NCBI GenBank assembly: GCA_016785225.1
Contig: JAFBJZ010000831.1
Location: 4,102,001-4,166,000, forward strand
Origin: Psettodes erumei
Lineage: Eukaryota > Chordata > Actinopteri > Pleuronectiformes > Psettodidae
Length of the DNA stretch: 64,000 nt
Direction: 5' to 3'
The notes under the pieces: model-generated
Databases searched by the model: none
What the model was told of the DNA's origin: nothing
What the model saw: the letters and a program-made list of their open reading frames with translations, nothing else
Translations under genes and position numbers: made by a program
Shown here: piece after piece, positions 44,041 through 55,480 of the stretch
Position numbering within the stretch: position 1 is the first letter of the stretch
Layout of the letters: every line of letters begins with the position of its first letter

Positions 44041-46699
44041 TTGCTCCTCTGAGGACCATTTGCTGCCTCTGCTTTTGGCCTTTGTAGTACAAGAGGAGGC
44101 CTTGTACTAAGCCCTCTGGGGCTCCAAAAACACAACATACAGTAAGCACTCCTCTTTCTGATTATTCTATCCACAAAGGTCCACTGACATTGATTACTCT
44201 TTTTTTCCCCTCCTGTGTCAAAGTGGAAGTCAAAGTAAACTTTTCTCCAGTTGTTTTCCAATGTGGATTTAAACTCAAGGAAGTAAACTTGTCTGTCTGT
44301 GTTATCTCAGCGTTTCTCTAGCAGAAGCTCTCCCAGGCAGCCATGACAGGATATTGATGGGCCTCTTCTCTTTAGTCGCATCCATCTCCCCTGTTTTTGC
44401 TAAACCACCCCGCTCCCCAACCCGTCCCACACCGCCTCTACCCCATCCCCGCCTGCACACCCATCCCTCTCTGCAGGACAAAGAGTTCAAACCCCTGGCG
44501 GAGAGGAGCTGTCTGGCTCACTGTCAACTGTCCTCCCCTCCCCTTTCCCTGCGGGACTGCAGAGTTCAGACGTTACAAGGGGTGATTGAAAATAAAGCCA
44601 GCCTCAAAACGGAGGGATGCAGCTCTTGTGTGCGCAGGCTGTTAACATAAGTGAGTGGCTGTCATGCATTTTGTTAGCATCAACACTTTTCTTTGGGCAG
44701 CCCTGTGGAGAGGGATTGCTTGTCGCAGGGAGGAGATAGTTGTCAGGGCCGTGTTCTTACCCTGACGATGGAGACTAGCAGGAGCCCTTCTGCCTGCCTG
44801 CTTCATCTCTAAAAGATGCAGGGGAGAGTGGAGGCGGTGAAGGTTGGAGGAGGGCAGCTTCTGGAGCAGACTGCTTCCTGCAGATCTGAGCGGCGAAGTG
44901 GAAAAAAGGCGCTTTTTTATCAAAGCTTTACTTCAGACAGCACTTGGCGACTAGTCATTTTTACTGAGGGCCCTGTGGCCTGGGCAGGGAAAAGTGGCCA
45001 CATCAATGTTTGGGGGGGCAGCAGAGTTAACTGGCTAGACTTGAAAAGGGGAGGGAGTGCAGTCCATCAAGGCCTGTTGAGGAGATGTCTTTGTTAGCAG
45101 GTGCAACTAAGTAGGACTCCAATTTCTGTGTCACTGATGGGAAGTCTGTCCCTGAATCACTTAAAGCAGAGGAAATCAACAACATTCTGACCTTGTGGAC
45201 CAGAACCTTGTAACTCCAATTTCTTTCTCTCATTCTTAAAGAGTACCTATACACTAAATTTACGCTTTGAGTCAGCAGATTACGCTTAGTGTCACTTTAT
45301 TACACACTTAATCGATCTGGTCCCATGCTGTTCATTATAACAACATTATTTTCAAGACCCCCCCTAATAAACTAAGAATCTACAGCCAGCCCCGTTGCCT
45401 GCACCCCTCAACTTTAACTTTGATTGTTATTCAATTTAGTCGTGAGGGAATCATCATCATGAAGAAACACCCTTAAGGTCGGGTTATGCTCAAAACTAAC
45501 CACTTCGCATGGCATGTTCAACCAGGTCTGCAGACCACAGTGTTAATAGCAGTTCCCAACAGCCACAATCAAAGGCACCATGAAAAGCCTGTCATTATGG
45601 AGAGGTTGGTGTGGCAATAATCATTTCAATCAGTGCATACTTTTAGACAATCACTGCTTGAAGGCATTCATACACTTGCATTCCTTTATACATACGAAAA
45701 GGCAATCATCAGGAGGGAGACACGTGTGTAATAATTTTAATTTAAAAATCTTTTTTTACACATACTGGGTCATGATAAGCTCTTGCCATCTTGTTCTCAG
45801 TCCTTCTGTAATTCTGCATCAACTCAGCGAAGAAGTTTCAACCACAGACGTTCTTCCTCAGGTAGCCTGAAGGTACAAGTGTGAACAACCTTGTGATGCA
45901 AAATGGATAATTGGCAGTATACGGTACATGTAGAAACAAAGTGGCCTCAGAGTGGACACACACACGCAAACACACAAAGAAAAGAAAAAATATGCATTAA
46001 TACTTGTTAACAAAGAAATTAATGAGACTACTGGCAATATAACATGTTAGCTCATTAAATTTAATATTTATAAGGAAAATATATAATTAGTTCTTAGTAC
46101 ATAGTGATATTTTCATTGGTTGGTGTGTCTGCCAGAGGTCACGTAGTCGTGCAGAAAGGCACAAAAAGAAAAAAACACTCTTACTTTCTCACCATCAAAC
46201 AACTGGCTGATCACTGCTGAAGTGGGCTCCAATTGTCATTTTGAAAAAGTTACAAAAAACAGTTGCACACAGCCTTACACCCAGACCCAACGTCACAGGA
46301 AGGTGTGGGAGAAGGAGGGGGGTATCTAGACACTATTCAACCATCCGACAAGCACTCCAGCTGAAGCCTGCTGACGCCTTTAATCCCCCTCAGTCCCTAC
46401 ACCCAGTTTTCTATAATTGTCTCTCTTCAATTTTACATATTTCTGTCTCGCCACCCGTCCCTGTCCTGTCTTCACCCCGCAGATTGCTTTGATGCTCCTC
46501 CCCATTTTTATCTCTTTTTCCCTGCCTCATTCCCTTGGGCCTCATCTGTCTGAACTCTGTCCATTTCCACTGCTGACCTCCATAAAGACGAAAGTAAGAG
46601 GATTCCCCTCTCTCCGGTGTCAAACAAAATCACTCTGCAGCCCCTATATAGGATAAAGAGCTTAGATATTAAACATATTACAGCTTCTAAAAAAAAAAC
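44041..46699. other. Non-coding stretch, no gene seen
   Basis: Frames up to 98 codons, none with a domain. C-rich sequence lies at 44400-44470 and (CA)n-like ACACACACGCAAACACAC at 45957-45976. Strong pyrimidine tracts end in AG at 45856 (TTCTTCCTCAG) without a supported exon. AT-rich unique sequence fills 45990-46120. No repeat family is recognised. Confidence 0.42.
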
Positions 46700-47300
46700 T
46701 CTATGTGATGTCCATCCTGCGATCGTAAGCTTTTTTCTTGATTTATGCTTTTCTTCCACAGCGACAATGTGACTCATCTAGAAAACACAAAAGCTGATGT
46801 GTCTCTGTCATGATGGAGTCTGTTAGATCATTTATTTATTCATGAGGAAACAGCATTAAGGATAGAACAGAAAAAAATGTGTGTCCTGGAGATGCATGTG
46901 TGAGACGGTCTTTTCTGACAAGAGGCTGATGGAGAGGTTTCGTTTTTTTGTTTTGTTTTCATTTTCCGATACAGCAGTTTAATGAAAAACTCAAAGACCA
47001 GACCGGTAATCCCTGACAACAGCCACGCAATCCCCGATTTGTGATGTTGAGCATGCTGCATTGTAAACAGATCCAGACGGCATACCAAGGCGGCAAATAC
47101 AGAAAAGATCTATTTAAGTTGTGCAAGGTCATCGCCCTTGAGAATGTAGTGCTTCTTCTCCCTAACTGTCCATTTGAAAATCATACGATAAAAATGGAGG
47201 TGCAATGTCTGTTCGGTCTGAAAACATAAATTTGATGGGAAAGGAACGCACTAACATAAGTGATTTTTTTTCCCCTCTCTCTTTTATAGGCAGAAGTAAA
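46700..47300. other. Unique non-coding block with strong acceptor-like site
   Basis: The block is complex, with a minus-strand 82-codon frame (46840-47088) that includes a plausible hydrophobic segment but no recognised family. On the plus strand, a nearly pure pyrimidine tract (47263-47285) ends in TATAG with AG at 47288-47289, a textbook 3' splice site by sequence. The following 100 bp stay open in one frame to a stop at 47391-47393. No donor or domain supports an exon, so the site is recorded without a gene call. Confidence 0.25.
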
Positions 47301-47715
47301 ACTAAACGTCTCATTCTTGCAGAGCGAGAGCCTAATTCTGGTACTTTTCCCTGCTGTCAAGAAGTTATTGTAGCAGCCAACGATTGGATTTAGCTGAAAA
47401 CAATTTGTCTCTGCCACCGTGACCCCTGGGTGAACTGTGTCTGGCGAGAAAACGCTTCTTCACCAAAAAGTGTGGAGCGCCGATTATTTTCAGCAGCGGA
47501 GGTGCCATTATGGGTTGGGTTTGATTTGTTTTGTTAATGTTCGCCTCGGCCAGGGGAACGGGAACCCAGAGCCTGTTTCTCCCCCTGCATGTTAAAGACT
47601 CAGAGTGCATGTGTCCTGCCAGCAAGTCCAGTGTGTCTGTTCGCGGTCTTACACTCTGACTCACGGAGAATTTGATACTCCTAAAGGAATGGCTGTGGTT
47701 ACCCAGTCTAGTTTC

Positions 47716-47738
47716 CACACACACACACACACACACAC
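47716..47738. repeat. (CA)n microsatellite
   Basis: A 23-bp CA tract. Confidence 0.95.
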
Positions 47739-47889
47739 CCTCAATCTCTCATATTTATATATAACTCCCCACCAATCTCCCTTTATTACATCTCCGCCAC
47801 TCCTGTCGTACGCCAAGCCCATTCTCTTCTGCACTTTAATTTCAACACCCTTCCCTCAGTGCATTTCCACATTTGTAATCAATGTTATT

Positions 47890-48270
47890 TATTGTGATAG
47901 AGATTAACTTGGCCTAATCGACACAACCCACCCACCCATAGAGAAACTCGAAACGTGCCTGTCTCTATTAAGTGCCTCCTAATGAAAATTCACTGTGCGA
48001 GTAGATGAGTGGAGCTACTCAATGGGCATATTGCAGCAAAATGATGATGAGGTTTTTTTCTGTATAAGGATGCTGGCATTGATTTGATCCTGGCTGCACA
48101 GTTGCATAACTGAGAGCGGCTGTTGGTGTACATGCTAGTTATTGATTGGAAAATCATAAAAGATAGGCAATGTTGGGTTATTGTGCAGCAGCATAGCTGC
48201 CTGTTCTTATTCCCTCCACACAGATGATCTTTTGTTAGAATCGCACATCCTGCTTTCTTATAAATGCAGT
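47890..48270. promoter_or_regulatory. Candidate non-coding regulatory element
   Basis: Unique 380-bp block containing GGCCTAATCGACAC, CTATTAAGTGCCTCC (TTAAGTG NKX2-like near 47968), CCTAATGAAAATTC, GTTATTGATTGG and GGAAAATCATAAAAG. No simple repeat or coding frame interrupts it. Enhancer role is inferred. Confidence 0.35.
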
Positions 48271-49429
48271 TTTTTCCGTCTGTATTTCTTCTAAAAGTAA
48301 GAACCCACGAGGGGCCGTTGAGAGAAGATTGTCACTCATGAGAAAGCTGGTAGGTAGGATTTTCGGATTTTGCTGCCAGTTGGAAGCTTAGGCCAGATGA
48401 GTTTCCCAGGAAGATTGGTACACACTTGCACATACGCACACACATAAATACACATGTGCGTGCACACACTGCTTGAGCTGCCGGCTGACAGTGATTATCA
48501 ACCTTGGGAATATCTCCCACGTGTGGCCTCACGTAGCTATCAAGAGCTTCACGCCATGCGATCTAACCTCCCGATCCTTGGTCTGCCATTGCCATGGTAA
48601 CAATCAGTAGTTACACCCCCCCGACCCCTCACCCATCCCTCCCTCCTCTCCCACAACTCAGCTGTGACTTGTCGGGGACTATTCCGGCTCAGCATGTCTC
48701 CTCCAGAGGTAGAATAGAACTAATCAAGGAAATGGACCAGCTCCACCAGGTGCCACTTATTATTAGCATTACCTTCTCTGCACTCCCACATGTGCATCTG
48801 TACAGCTACTTATTTACAGTATTTCTCTTACCTCTTCTTGATGAATGCACATACTTCACCTTGCCTCAACAAACAAAAAAGAGTTCAGACAAGTCTCTCT
48901 CTCTCTCATTCTGTCTGTGACAAATACATGTGGAAAACTTGGCAGCGCGGTGGGCTGTCAGGCTGTGATCGTGGCTGGGGGAAAACACAGCAGGACGCCA
49001 TTTAGCCGCAGCTAATTCTGTGATGCACTCTGCGTTTCTAGATATAAGTGACTGTAGAATACAGTAGACCTACACGGGTGTTATACGGCTAACAGGGGAA
49101 AATGCAGAGATGAAACGCTATGTGCTCGGAGAAGCCTTCTTACTCTGCTGCGGTGCCAACCCCACCCCCCCAGGAGACCATTATGCACTTTGAAATGTAG
49201 TAAACTTGCACAAGGGGAGGAGACTAAAAAGGTTGCCAATTGTTAAACTTTTTTTTTATTTTTGCAAGAACCTGCGATAGATGTGGAAGTTTTTGCGGGA
49301 TTGTTCGCCCCACTTCGGAGGGAAGGAGCGGTTCTTGTGGGGATGAGGAGAAGGCTTTGATGTGGTTGCATTTCCAAAGTGGTGGATCTGCTGATGTAGA
49401 CTCTGTTTCTCACCCGTGTTGTTAGTCGT
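48271..49429. other. Non-coding stretch, no gene seen
   Basis: Contains a short CA/TA-rich region (48430-48470) and a small unique block at 48490-48590 (CAGTGATTATCAACC). Also present are a C6-7 run near 48608, a (TC)n at 48895-48906 and a T9 run near 49250. Frames up to 108 codons have no domain. Confidence 0.42.
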
Positions 49430-50220
49430 GTCATTAGGGAAATCATTTGTAGATGTTCACGAATAAATTTAGCTCTAAGCTTCCATGTCAGATGTTTCTT
49501 GCCAGGCTATAACTTATCTCCCCCGAGGGCCTGTTTAACAATTAGTTACCATAGTGCAAGAGCAGCACCCACAACACTCCTTCATTAGAATATCATTGAA
49601 CATCATTCGTTCTTTACCGGAAAAGCAGCATTTGTGGAATCATCACTACGCTTCAGACACTCAGTCTCTTCTTTCATTGTTCTTTATGGGAACCAGCTGG
49701 CGGCTCCGACTCCGAAGACTGTGCTCTGTCAATGCTAATCCACAGACTGTTGCTTGAGTGCCGCAAGATTTGAGCTGTGTTGTTTTAGCCTTTATCATCG
49801 CACAAATAATTTTTCTCACTTTAGCGATTATCATTAGCAAGCGAGACGAAGAGATGGAGTCACTGACAAGCGAGGCAGCCGCCCGCCGGAGCCCTCGCAC
49901 AAGAACGTGTATTTAATTAGTTTAAAGATAGCAGGGGTGATCGTGACATCAGCAACTTGGGAAGTTGAGCACTGTCTTTACTTCACTCTGCTGTTTGATG
50001 AATACTGTGCCAGAACAAAGGACCCCTGTCTGAGTGCACCATCCTTTTGATTTTGGTCTAATTGGGTGCACGTTAGCCTCTGGTACGACAGATACAACTA
50101 ATTAGGCTCTTGTGCGTGTAATTAAAACGATGTACCATGGCCAAGCTTCCAGCAGGGTATGTGTTTAACTAAAGCAATTAAGGAATTTATCACCTGGAAA
50201 GATCCTTTATCCATTTTTAT
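49430..50220. promoter_or_regulatory. Candidate non-coding regulatory cluster (about 790 bp)
   Basis: A long run of complex sequence. 49440-49560 has GAATAAATTTAGC and CAATTAGTTACC. 49780-49930 has GCACAAATAATTTTTC, GCGATTATCATTAGC and GTATTTAATTAG. 50040-50200 has GTCTAATTGGGTGC, CAACTAATTAGGC, GTGTAATTAAAACG and GCAATTAAGG. At least five TAATTA/AATTA homeodomain cores fall within 200 bp (50050-50200). Function is inferred. Confidence 0.37.
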
Positions 50221-50367
50221 CTGAACATCAGGCCCGTCTTTGTTTGTTTTTGAAGACAAAGGCAAGTCTGTCCTTTGCCACCATCTCCTGCCTCTGAAAG
50301 GGACGCTGTGGTGGCAGTGGAGCTGTGGAGAATTAGGTTGGTCCTGGGAGGCTGGCACTTATCAGGA

Positions 50368-50370
<3 letters not shown>

Positions 50371-50402
<32 letters not shown>
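50371..50402. repeat. (TG)16 microsatellite followed by G7
   Basis: A perfect TG tract ending in GGGGGGG. Confidence 0.96.
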
Positions 50403-50404
<2 letters not shown>

Positions 50405-51269
50405 GGGGCAGTAACCTCCTCAGAGATTCATCTCTCTTTTCCCTCACTCTATATAATTCTTCACTCCGCCCTTCTTCCCTCCCTCACCATTTAGCGCTGT
50501 ATTAAAGATTCATATGGCACCTACAGTGTATTCAGTACACACTGCGCCCCTCCTGCTGCTCTCCCCTTCCCCCTTGTTCCCTCTGCCCTCTACCTTATCC
50601 CCTCACCCGTTACCCCCCACCCCACATATCAGTGAATTCCCTCTAATAAGGATACTTAGAGTAAATCCTCCCAACTCCCCTTTCCACGGTGGATTAGCGT
50701 TCTCACCCTCGGCGAAGAGAACAATCGGTTGAGAGGGGCAAAACAAAAGGCCTCCTTGTTGCTGATGTGCTGTTTTGGATCCTGGAGCGTGTGTTCTGTC
50801 GTTCTCACACTCATTCCCTTTTTTTCTTTCCTCCGGCTGAGACAGACGGTTACTCATCCTCTCTGTCTCAACTTACCTCTTGCGTCGCTCTTTTCTTCTC
50901 CATCTTGCATGTTTTCCTCTCTGCCCTGAGCTCTCATTTCGCATCACCGGATAGGCTGCTCATGTACAAATGTCCCTCTGACCACATATGGATTTGTTTT
51001 CGATTAATAAATTCCCAAGTCTGACTGAAGCTGATGCTGTCCTTCAGACCAAGCTCCATCCAACGACTGATGCTAGTGATCACTGCTGAGGAGAATACAA
51101 GCCCCTAAGGACAAAATATCTTCCCCCATTGCTTACCTCATGCATTCCTCTCACTAAAACCAACAGAAAAGACAATACAGTTCATGTAAGTGATGGATAG
51201 AGTTGATGCAGGCATTTATCCCTCTCTGTCTTAACTCACTCTATCACATGTAGAACTGAGGCAGCTCGC
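50403..51269. other. C/T-rich non-coding stretch
   Basis: Pyrimidine-rich DNA with C-runs (50560-50625). Frames of 66-85 codons on both strands follow composition. No gene, repeat family or motif cluster is recognised. Confidence 0.42.
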
Positions 51270-51480
51270 ACTAGCCCCACCGGAGTCTTCTAGCAATTAG
51301 GCAAGTGCCAGAAAAACACATTAATCTAGCTATTATATCTAGCCTTGTTAATTTATAGTTGGGTTGGAGAAGCTCACTCATTAATTGGCTGTGTTGGATG
51401 ACACACAGCGAAATTACATTTGCATAGATCATTTTTAAATTGCCACCCAACATCCAGCAGGGGAGCAATGCTGAGAATAA
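51270..51480. promoter_or_regulatory. Candidate regulatory block with POU octamer
   Basis: Unique AT-rich block: TAGCAATTAGGC, CACATTAATCTAGC, CTCATTAATTGGC and ATTTGCAT at 51418-51425 (perfect reverse octamer) within ACATTTGCATAG. Bounded by low-information sequence on both sides. Function is inferred. Confidence 0.33.
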
Positions 51481-51949
51481 ACCCTTTCGGTTTTAAGTGT
51501 TTTGCTTATTTGACAGCAGTTTACGGATGAGAGAGAGCAGGCATGGGGAGAAGGTGTCTGAGAGAAGTCGTGGGAGCTGCGGGGCATTTTGAGCCGCGCT
51601 TTGCGGTGGCCATCTCACCCACGTCTCCATACAAGCGGAGAAATTGGCTGTACTCAGCAGACCAGGACGGAGATAGCGAGTGGCGAGGGGCAGACGGGGG
51701 GTGGGGGTGGCAGAACGGGTGCCAGGGGGGGGTGGCAATTCCAAACAGACTCTTGAGTTTCATTCTGAAAATTGAATCGTCAATTTCCATTCAGCTGACC
51801 AGTCTTCAGGATTGGAAATGAATGAGCATCAAGGTGCTGGTCGTCCCGGAAATAGAAGTTTAGCCTTGGGGTGAAATTCAACAGTGACAGCATGGGTGGG
51901 CCGGGAGGGAGGAGTGGGTAAGTGGTAGAGGAGAAAAGAAAGGCAGACC
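51481..51949. other. Non-coding stretch, no gene seen
   Basis: Purine-rich and G-rich runs (GGGGGGTGGGGGTGG near 51697, GGGGGGGG near 51725). A 92-codon plus frame and two minus frames lack domains. Nothing else is supportable. Confidence 0.42.
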
Positions 51950-52600
51950 GAAATCAAAAGCGAAATTGAACACAGGGCCTGACCTTGGCGTGCTCCGGTT
52001 TTTGCGATGGCCCGGCCGATAATTCCCCTGGCTCGAGCTGCGCAGACTGGCAGCTTTGGTGTGACCGACTCCGAGAGAGGGGACGGCTGTAATTATCAGC
52101 AGAGGGCTCAGGAGATAAAGAGACAAAAGTGTAGGCTTCACCGGCGGACATCAGCACTATCCGGCAGTCAAACTCAACACTTGTCCCCGGTCACGGCCTG
52201 CGCGCAGGTGCACGTGCACGAGGGTGTCTGTGTCTTTCTGCAGGACTGCGTTACCCCCACCCCATCCCACCAATCTAAACTTGGACTTGGCCCCCATCTA
52301 GCCCACTACCTCTGAAGTCGGGAAGTGACAGAATGTCATTGCACTCACCTGACATGAAAGACACAGTGGCACCTTTAGAGACGAGGTGCAGATGCTATCG
52401 CTGACACGCCTCACCTCCGCCACACGACCGGCCCATAATGCCGCCCTGCTGCTTATCGGGCCATCTGCAACCTGATTAAAGCAGCTTATTTTTAGGTGGT
52501 GGGGGGGGTCTAGTTCCCTCTGACCTTTGCAGGTCTGCATTTGATTAGAGATGGTGATCACACAAGCACTGAGCAATTAATCAAAAAGTGAATTAAAAAT
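51950..52600. promoter_or_regulatory. Candidate regulatory blocks, GC-moderate
   Basis: Two unique sub-blocks are seen. 51990-52120 has GGCCGATAATTCCC, GGCTGTAATTATCAGC and GGAGATAAAGAG (GATA-type). 52380-52600 has CGGCCCATAATGCCGCC, GCTTATCGGGCC (GATA-type in reverse) and ACCTGATTAAAGCAGC. A G9 run lies at 52500-52508. Function is inferred from texture. Confidence 0.3.
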
Positions 52601-52662
52601 AAATTGTAATCATAGCCATTCATCTGCTGAAGAATGCATGTACATGTGCATCACATCATCAC

Positions 52663-53350
52663 CAGTGGTGGGAGAATTATCAAGATGAATTACTTAAGTA
52701 AAAGTGCTGTAGCATTGTCCATTTTATAGTGATATACATATAGTAGTAGTCATTAAAATTATTCATTTATAAGTAGCATTTTAGTTAATTCTGTGCAAAG
52801 GCCTCCATGTACATAAAGACCACTCTGGCTCTAATATGGTCCTAAAGCTTGATTTTCTCAAAACAAAGTGAAAAACCTGCTTTAACAGTAAGAGTGATTC
52901 CACCTGCTTGACCCCCATCCAAAAAACTGACTTCCTTCTGAAGAGAGTACGTAAAAGCACTACATTCATGAGAGTCAAGCTTTATTTTACAAAATAATTT
53001 AAACTAATTCATTTCCCTTGAAAACAGGATGGAATATTCTCACCACACTGGTTGATTTTATTTTCATGTTTTGAGAAAATATGGGGTCAGGACTCAATTA
53101 TAGACTCAAATTTGATCAAAAGATTTAAGCAGGGAAAACAGCATAGTAATTTTAAAGGTGATGACAGGTTTTGTGTAAAAAGAAGTAATTAGTTAAATAA
53201 GTAGTAATTGCAGTTGTCAGATAAATGCAGTGAAGTAGAATATACAATGTTTGCTCTGAAATGTAGTGTGGTAGAAGTATAAAGTACCTCAAAATTGTAC
53301 TTCAGTGAAATACTTGATGTGTTCAGTTACATCCCTACATCCCACCTCTG
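52663..53350. mobile_element. Teleost hAT-like non-autonomous DNA transposon, 688 bp
   Basis: The left end CAGTGGTGGG and the right end CCCACCTCTG (reverse complement CAGAGGTGGG) are imperfect terminal inverted repeats. Inside the left end lie ACTTAAGTAAAAGTGC; inside the right end, read in reverse, lie AGTATTTCACTGAAGTAC, AATTTTGAGGTAC, ACTTCTACCACACTAC and ATTTCAGAGCAAACATTG. These words occur in that order in a very abundant fish hAT family. Flanks ATCATCAC (52655-52662) and CACCTCAC (53351-53358) agree at 5 of 8 positions, compatible with a decayed 8-bp target-site duplication. No transposase frame remains. Confidence 0.82.
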
Positions 53351-53445
53351 CACCTCACACGCAACTTCTCAGCGTAAAGGTTTTGATAGCATTGAGTCCG
53401 GCGAATCATATCCCTCAGCCTCTAAAGCGCAGTACAGGTAGCCTT

Positions 53446-53448
<3 letters not shown>

Positions 53449-53522
<74 letters not shown>

Positions 53523-53550
53523 GTGTGCGTGCGTGCGTTTGTGTATGTGT
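53449..53550. repeat. Longest (TG)n microsatellite in the window
   Basis: About 68 bp of uninterrupted GT followed by variant units (GCGT, GTGC, TATG) to 53550. It lies about 100 bp beyond the hAT-like element. Confidence 0.97.
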
Positions 53551-53802
53551 GACTGTGTGAAATGGCTGCTGCCTTTTAAGCGTCTCACTAATACATAGAG
53601 TCCATTTTTCCAGGATTACAGGTGGTGATGGTAGTGAGGGGTGAGGGGGAGGGGGTAGTACTCTACGTGCTTCTCATGCCAATAGGGATCCATCAACAAT
53701 CACTGCAGGTCCAGCTTCTCAAAGCAGCCTCCTGGGGAACAGAGCAATCATGGTCGCGAAGAAGGCTGTAGTCTGGATCGTCTGGACGGGATTTGGGGAC
53801 TC

Positions 53803-53838
53803 ATTTTTTTTTTGTTTATTTTGGTTCCCCAGGTATGT
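53803..53838 (+). promoter_or_regulatory. Juxtaposed 3'/5' splice-site motif (recursive splice-site-like)
   Basis: A T-rich tract (53803-53820) leads to GGTTCCCCAG, with AG at 53831-53832. It is followed without a gap by GTATGT (53833-53838). A polypyrimidine tract plus CAG directly joined to a 5' splice-site consensus is the defining sequence of recursive (ratchet) splice sites, which occur in long introns. No RNA evidence is available, and the upstream branch point is not assigned. Confidence 0.35.
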
Positions 53839-54469
53839 GTAGTTCTGTGTGTGTTTTTGTGAGATTGTTGGAATAAAGTTTGGTGTATGAATACATGTAT
53901 TTATCAAAAAGTCAGTCAATCAGCTACTATGTGATTTAATCATTTCATTCTTGGTAAAGCAAATATAACGGTCTTTCTCTGGATCCAGCTTCTCGAATGT
54001 GCAGATTTCCTGCTCTTCTCTGAAGAATATCATTTAATACCTTAGAGATTTGAAGTGTTGGTCAGACAAAACATGGTGCCAGCTTGGTCTCTGGGAAACT
54101 GTTATGAGGATATTTTTTTACGGTTTGACAGAGCAAACAATGAATTGATTAGCTGAAAAAGTAAAGGTGATGAGGTATGAAGAACAATATACACATTATC
54201 TTGTATGAATGAACGTGTGTGTACCCACTATTGGTATGTTTGTTTGATCAGTGACTTAAACAATTAATTGATTTTCAAAATCATTAATTTTCCGGTTGCA
54301 CACCCTTTTTGTCTCTGTTCCCTTGGAGAGTAACACACAAAACGACACGTTCATCCTCTCACACTTGGAGGATGCACACAGACACTTCTCTCTACCTGCT
54401 AGAGAGACGGAGCACTTCGGTGGTAGCAGAGACACAGCGGTGGTGGTGGGGGGGGGCAATCTTGAGTGG
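53839..54469. other. Non-coding stretch, no gene seen
   Basis: AT-rich sequence with ACAATTAATTGATTTTC (54262-54278). A G9 run lies near 54448. Frames of about 65 codons have no domain. Confidence 0.42.
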
Positions 54470-54760
54470 CAGCACCACTGATCATCTCGACGATTGCAAA
54501 CTTAATTAACCTGGGCGTCACGCCACACGTCCTCCAGCCCGTCAACGGTGAGTGCTGGCTCGCTATCTCCTCCGAGATCTTTGGAGATGACGGGAGGAGA
54601 AAGATGAGGAAAGGCGAGAGACGAGACAGATGGGAACGTGTCTCGCCAGCATCACATAACTTAACCACCTATTACATGACAATGCTAATTCTGCACAACT
54701 TAAGTCATATTTTCATAGCTCTGGCCATCATTTTGATCGATAGCACTCAGTAAATTACTG
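54470..54760. promoter_or_regulatory. Candidate non-coding regulatory element
   Basis: Unique block with CAAACTTAATTAACCTGG (TTAATTAA palindrome), GACAATGCTAATTC and GATCGATAGC. CAACG|GTGAGT at 54538-54547 resembles a donor. However, an in-frame TGA lies directly upstream of the open frame at 54466, and the upstream sequence is purine-rich, so no exon is called. Function is inferred. Confidence 0.3.
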
Positions 54761-55149
54761 AGCTCTGGGAAAATGGAAACATATGGGGCAAAAAAGAACA
54801 GTCAGATGATAGGACAGGTTGTAAACAGGCCAACTACCTAGGTGTTGGTAGTAATCCCTTGGTGCACAGGAAAACTGCATGCACATATGTGGTGTTGAAG
54901 ATGAACAAGTAAATTTGTCTGTAAACTGTGTTGGATGGTTACGGTAACGGTTCAGGTAAATAATGTATTCCTTTTTCCCTCATTTTCTCTTTTGGAAGAA
55001 GTTTGCCAAACTATTTACAATCTGACTGTTTGAGCTTGTTGCCTCGTTGACATTCATGTCTTCATGTCTTCAAATTGCGTGTTTTATCTGACTGATACTC
55101 CAAAATCCAAAGATATTCTATTTACTATTATAGAGGGGTAAGAGAACCA
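54761..55149. other. Non-coding interval, no gene seen
   Basis: Unique sequence with CATGTCTTCATGTCTTC (a tandem CATGTCTT pair near 55055-55070). No frame, repeat family or motif cluster is recognised. Confidence 0.4.
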
Positions 55150-55480
55150 GCCAATGCTCACATTTGAAAGGCTGGATGCTATTAATTTTTCTGGCATTTT
55201 CGCTTACAAAAATATAACTAATTGATTATCAGAAGAGTTGCCAATAGATGTTATGCTGATCAACAGTTTTTCAACTGAACTGATGTTATTCCCATACTTC
55301 AACAATTATCCTGCTGAGTACCTTTCTATTATTATGCGAGGGAACGAGACCCGAGTTGTAATAAACTGTAATTATCCTTTTAAGAGTGAAAAGTGGAGCA
55401 TGAACTTCCTGCGTGGAGCTTTCTGCCATCAACTCGCACACAAGCTCTTTAAATGTAATTGAAAAAGAGCCTGTGAATAT
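55150..55480. promoter_or_regulatory. Candidate non-coding regulatory element
   Basis: AT-rich unique block: GCTATTAATTTTTC, AACTAATTGATTATC, GTAATAAACTGTAATTATCC and TTTAAATGTAATTG. A 74-codon frame (55238-55462) lacks a domain. One of the denser homeodomain-core blocks. Confidence 0.33.

Noticed and set aside
46840..47088. Minus-strand 82-codon frame with a hydrophobic segment
   Set aside because: No family recognised, and the remainder is low-information Lys/Thr/Ser; more likely chance in AT-rich DNA.
54466..54547. Possible exon ending at a GTGAGT donor
   Set aside because: The frame starts with GTG directly after an in-frame TGA, and the upstream sequence is purine-rich with no plausible acceptor.
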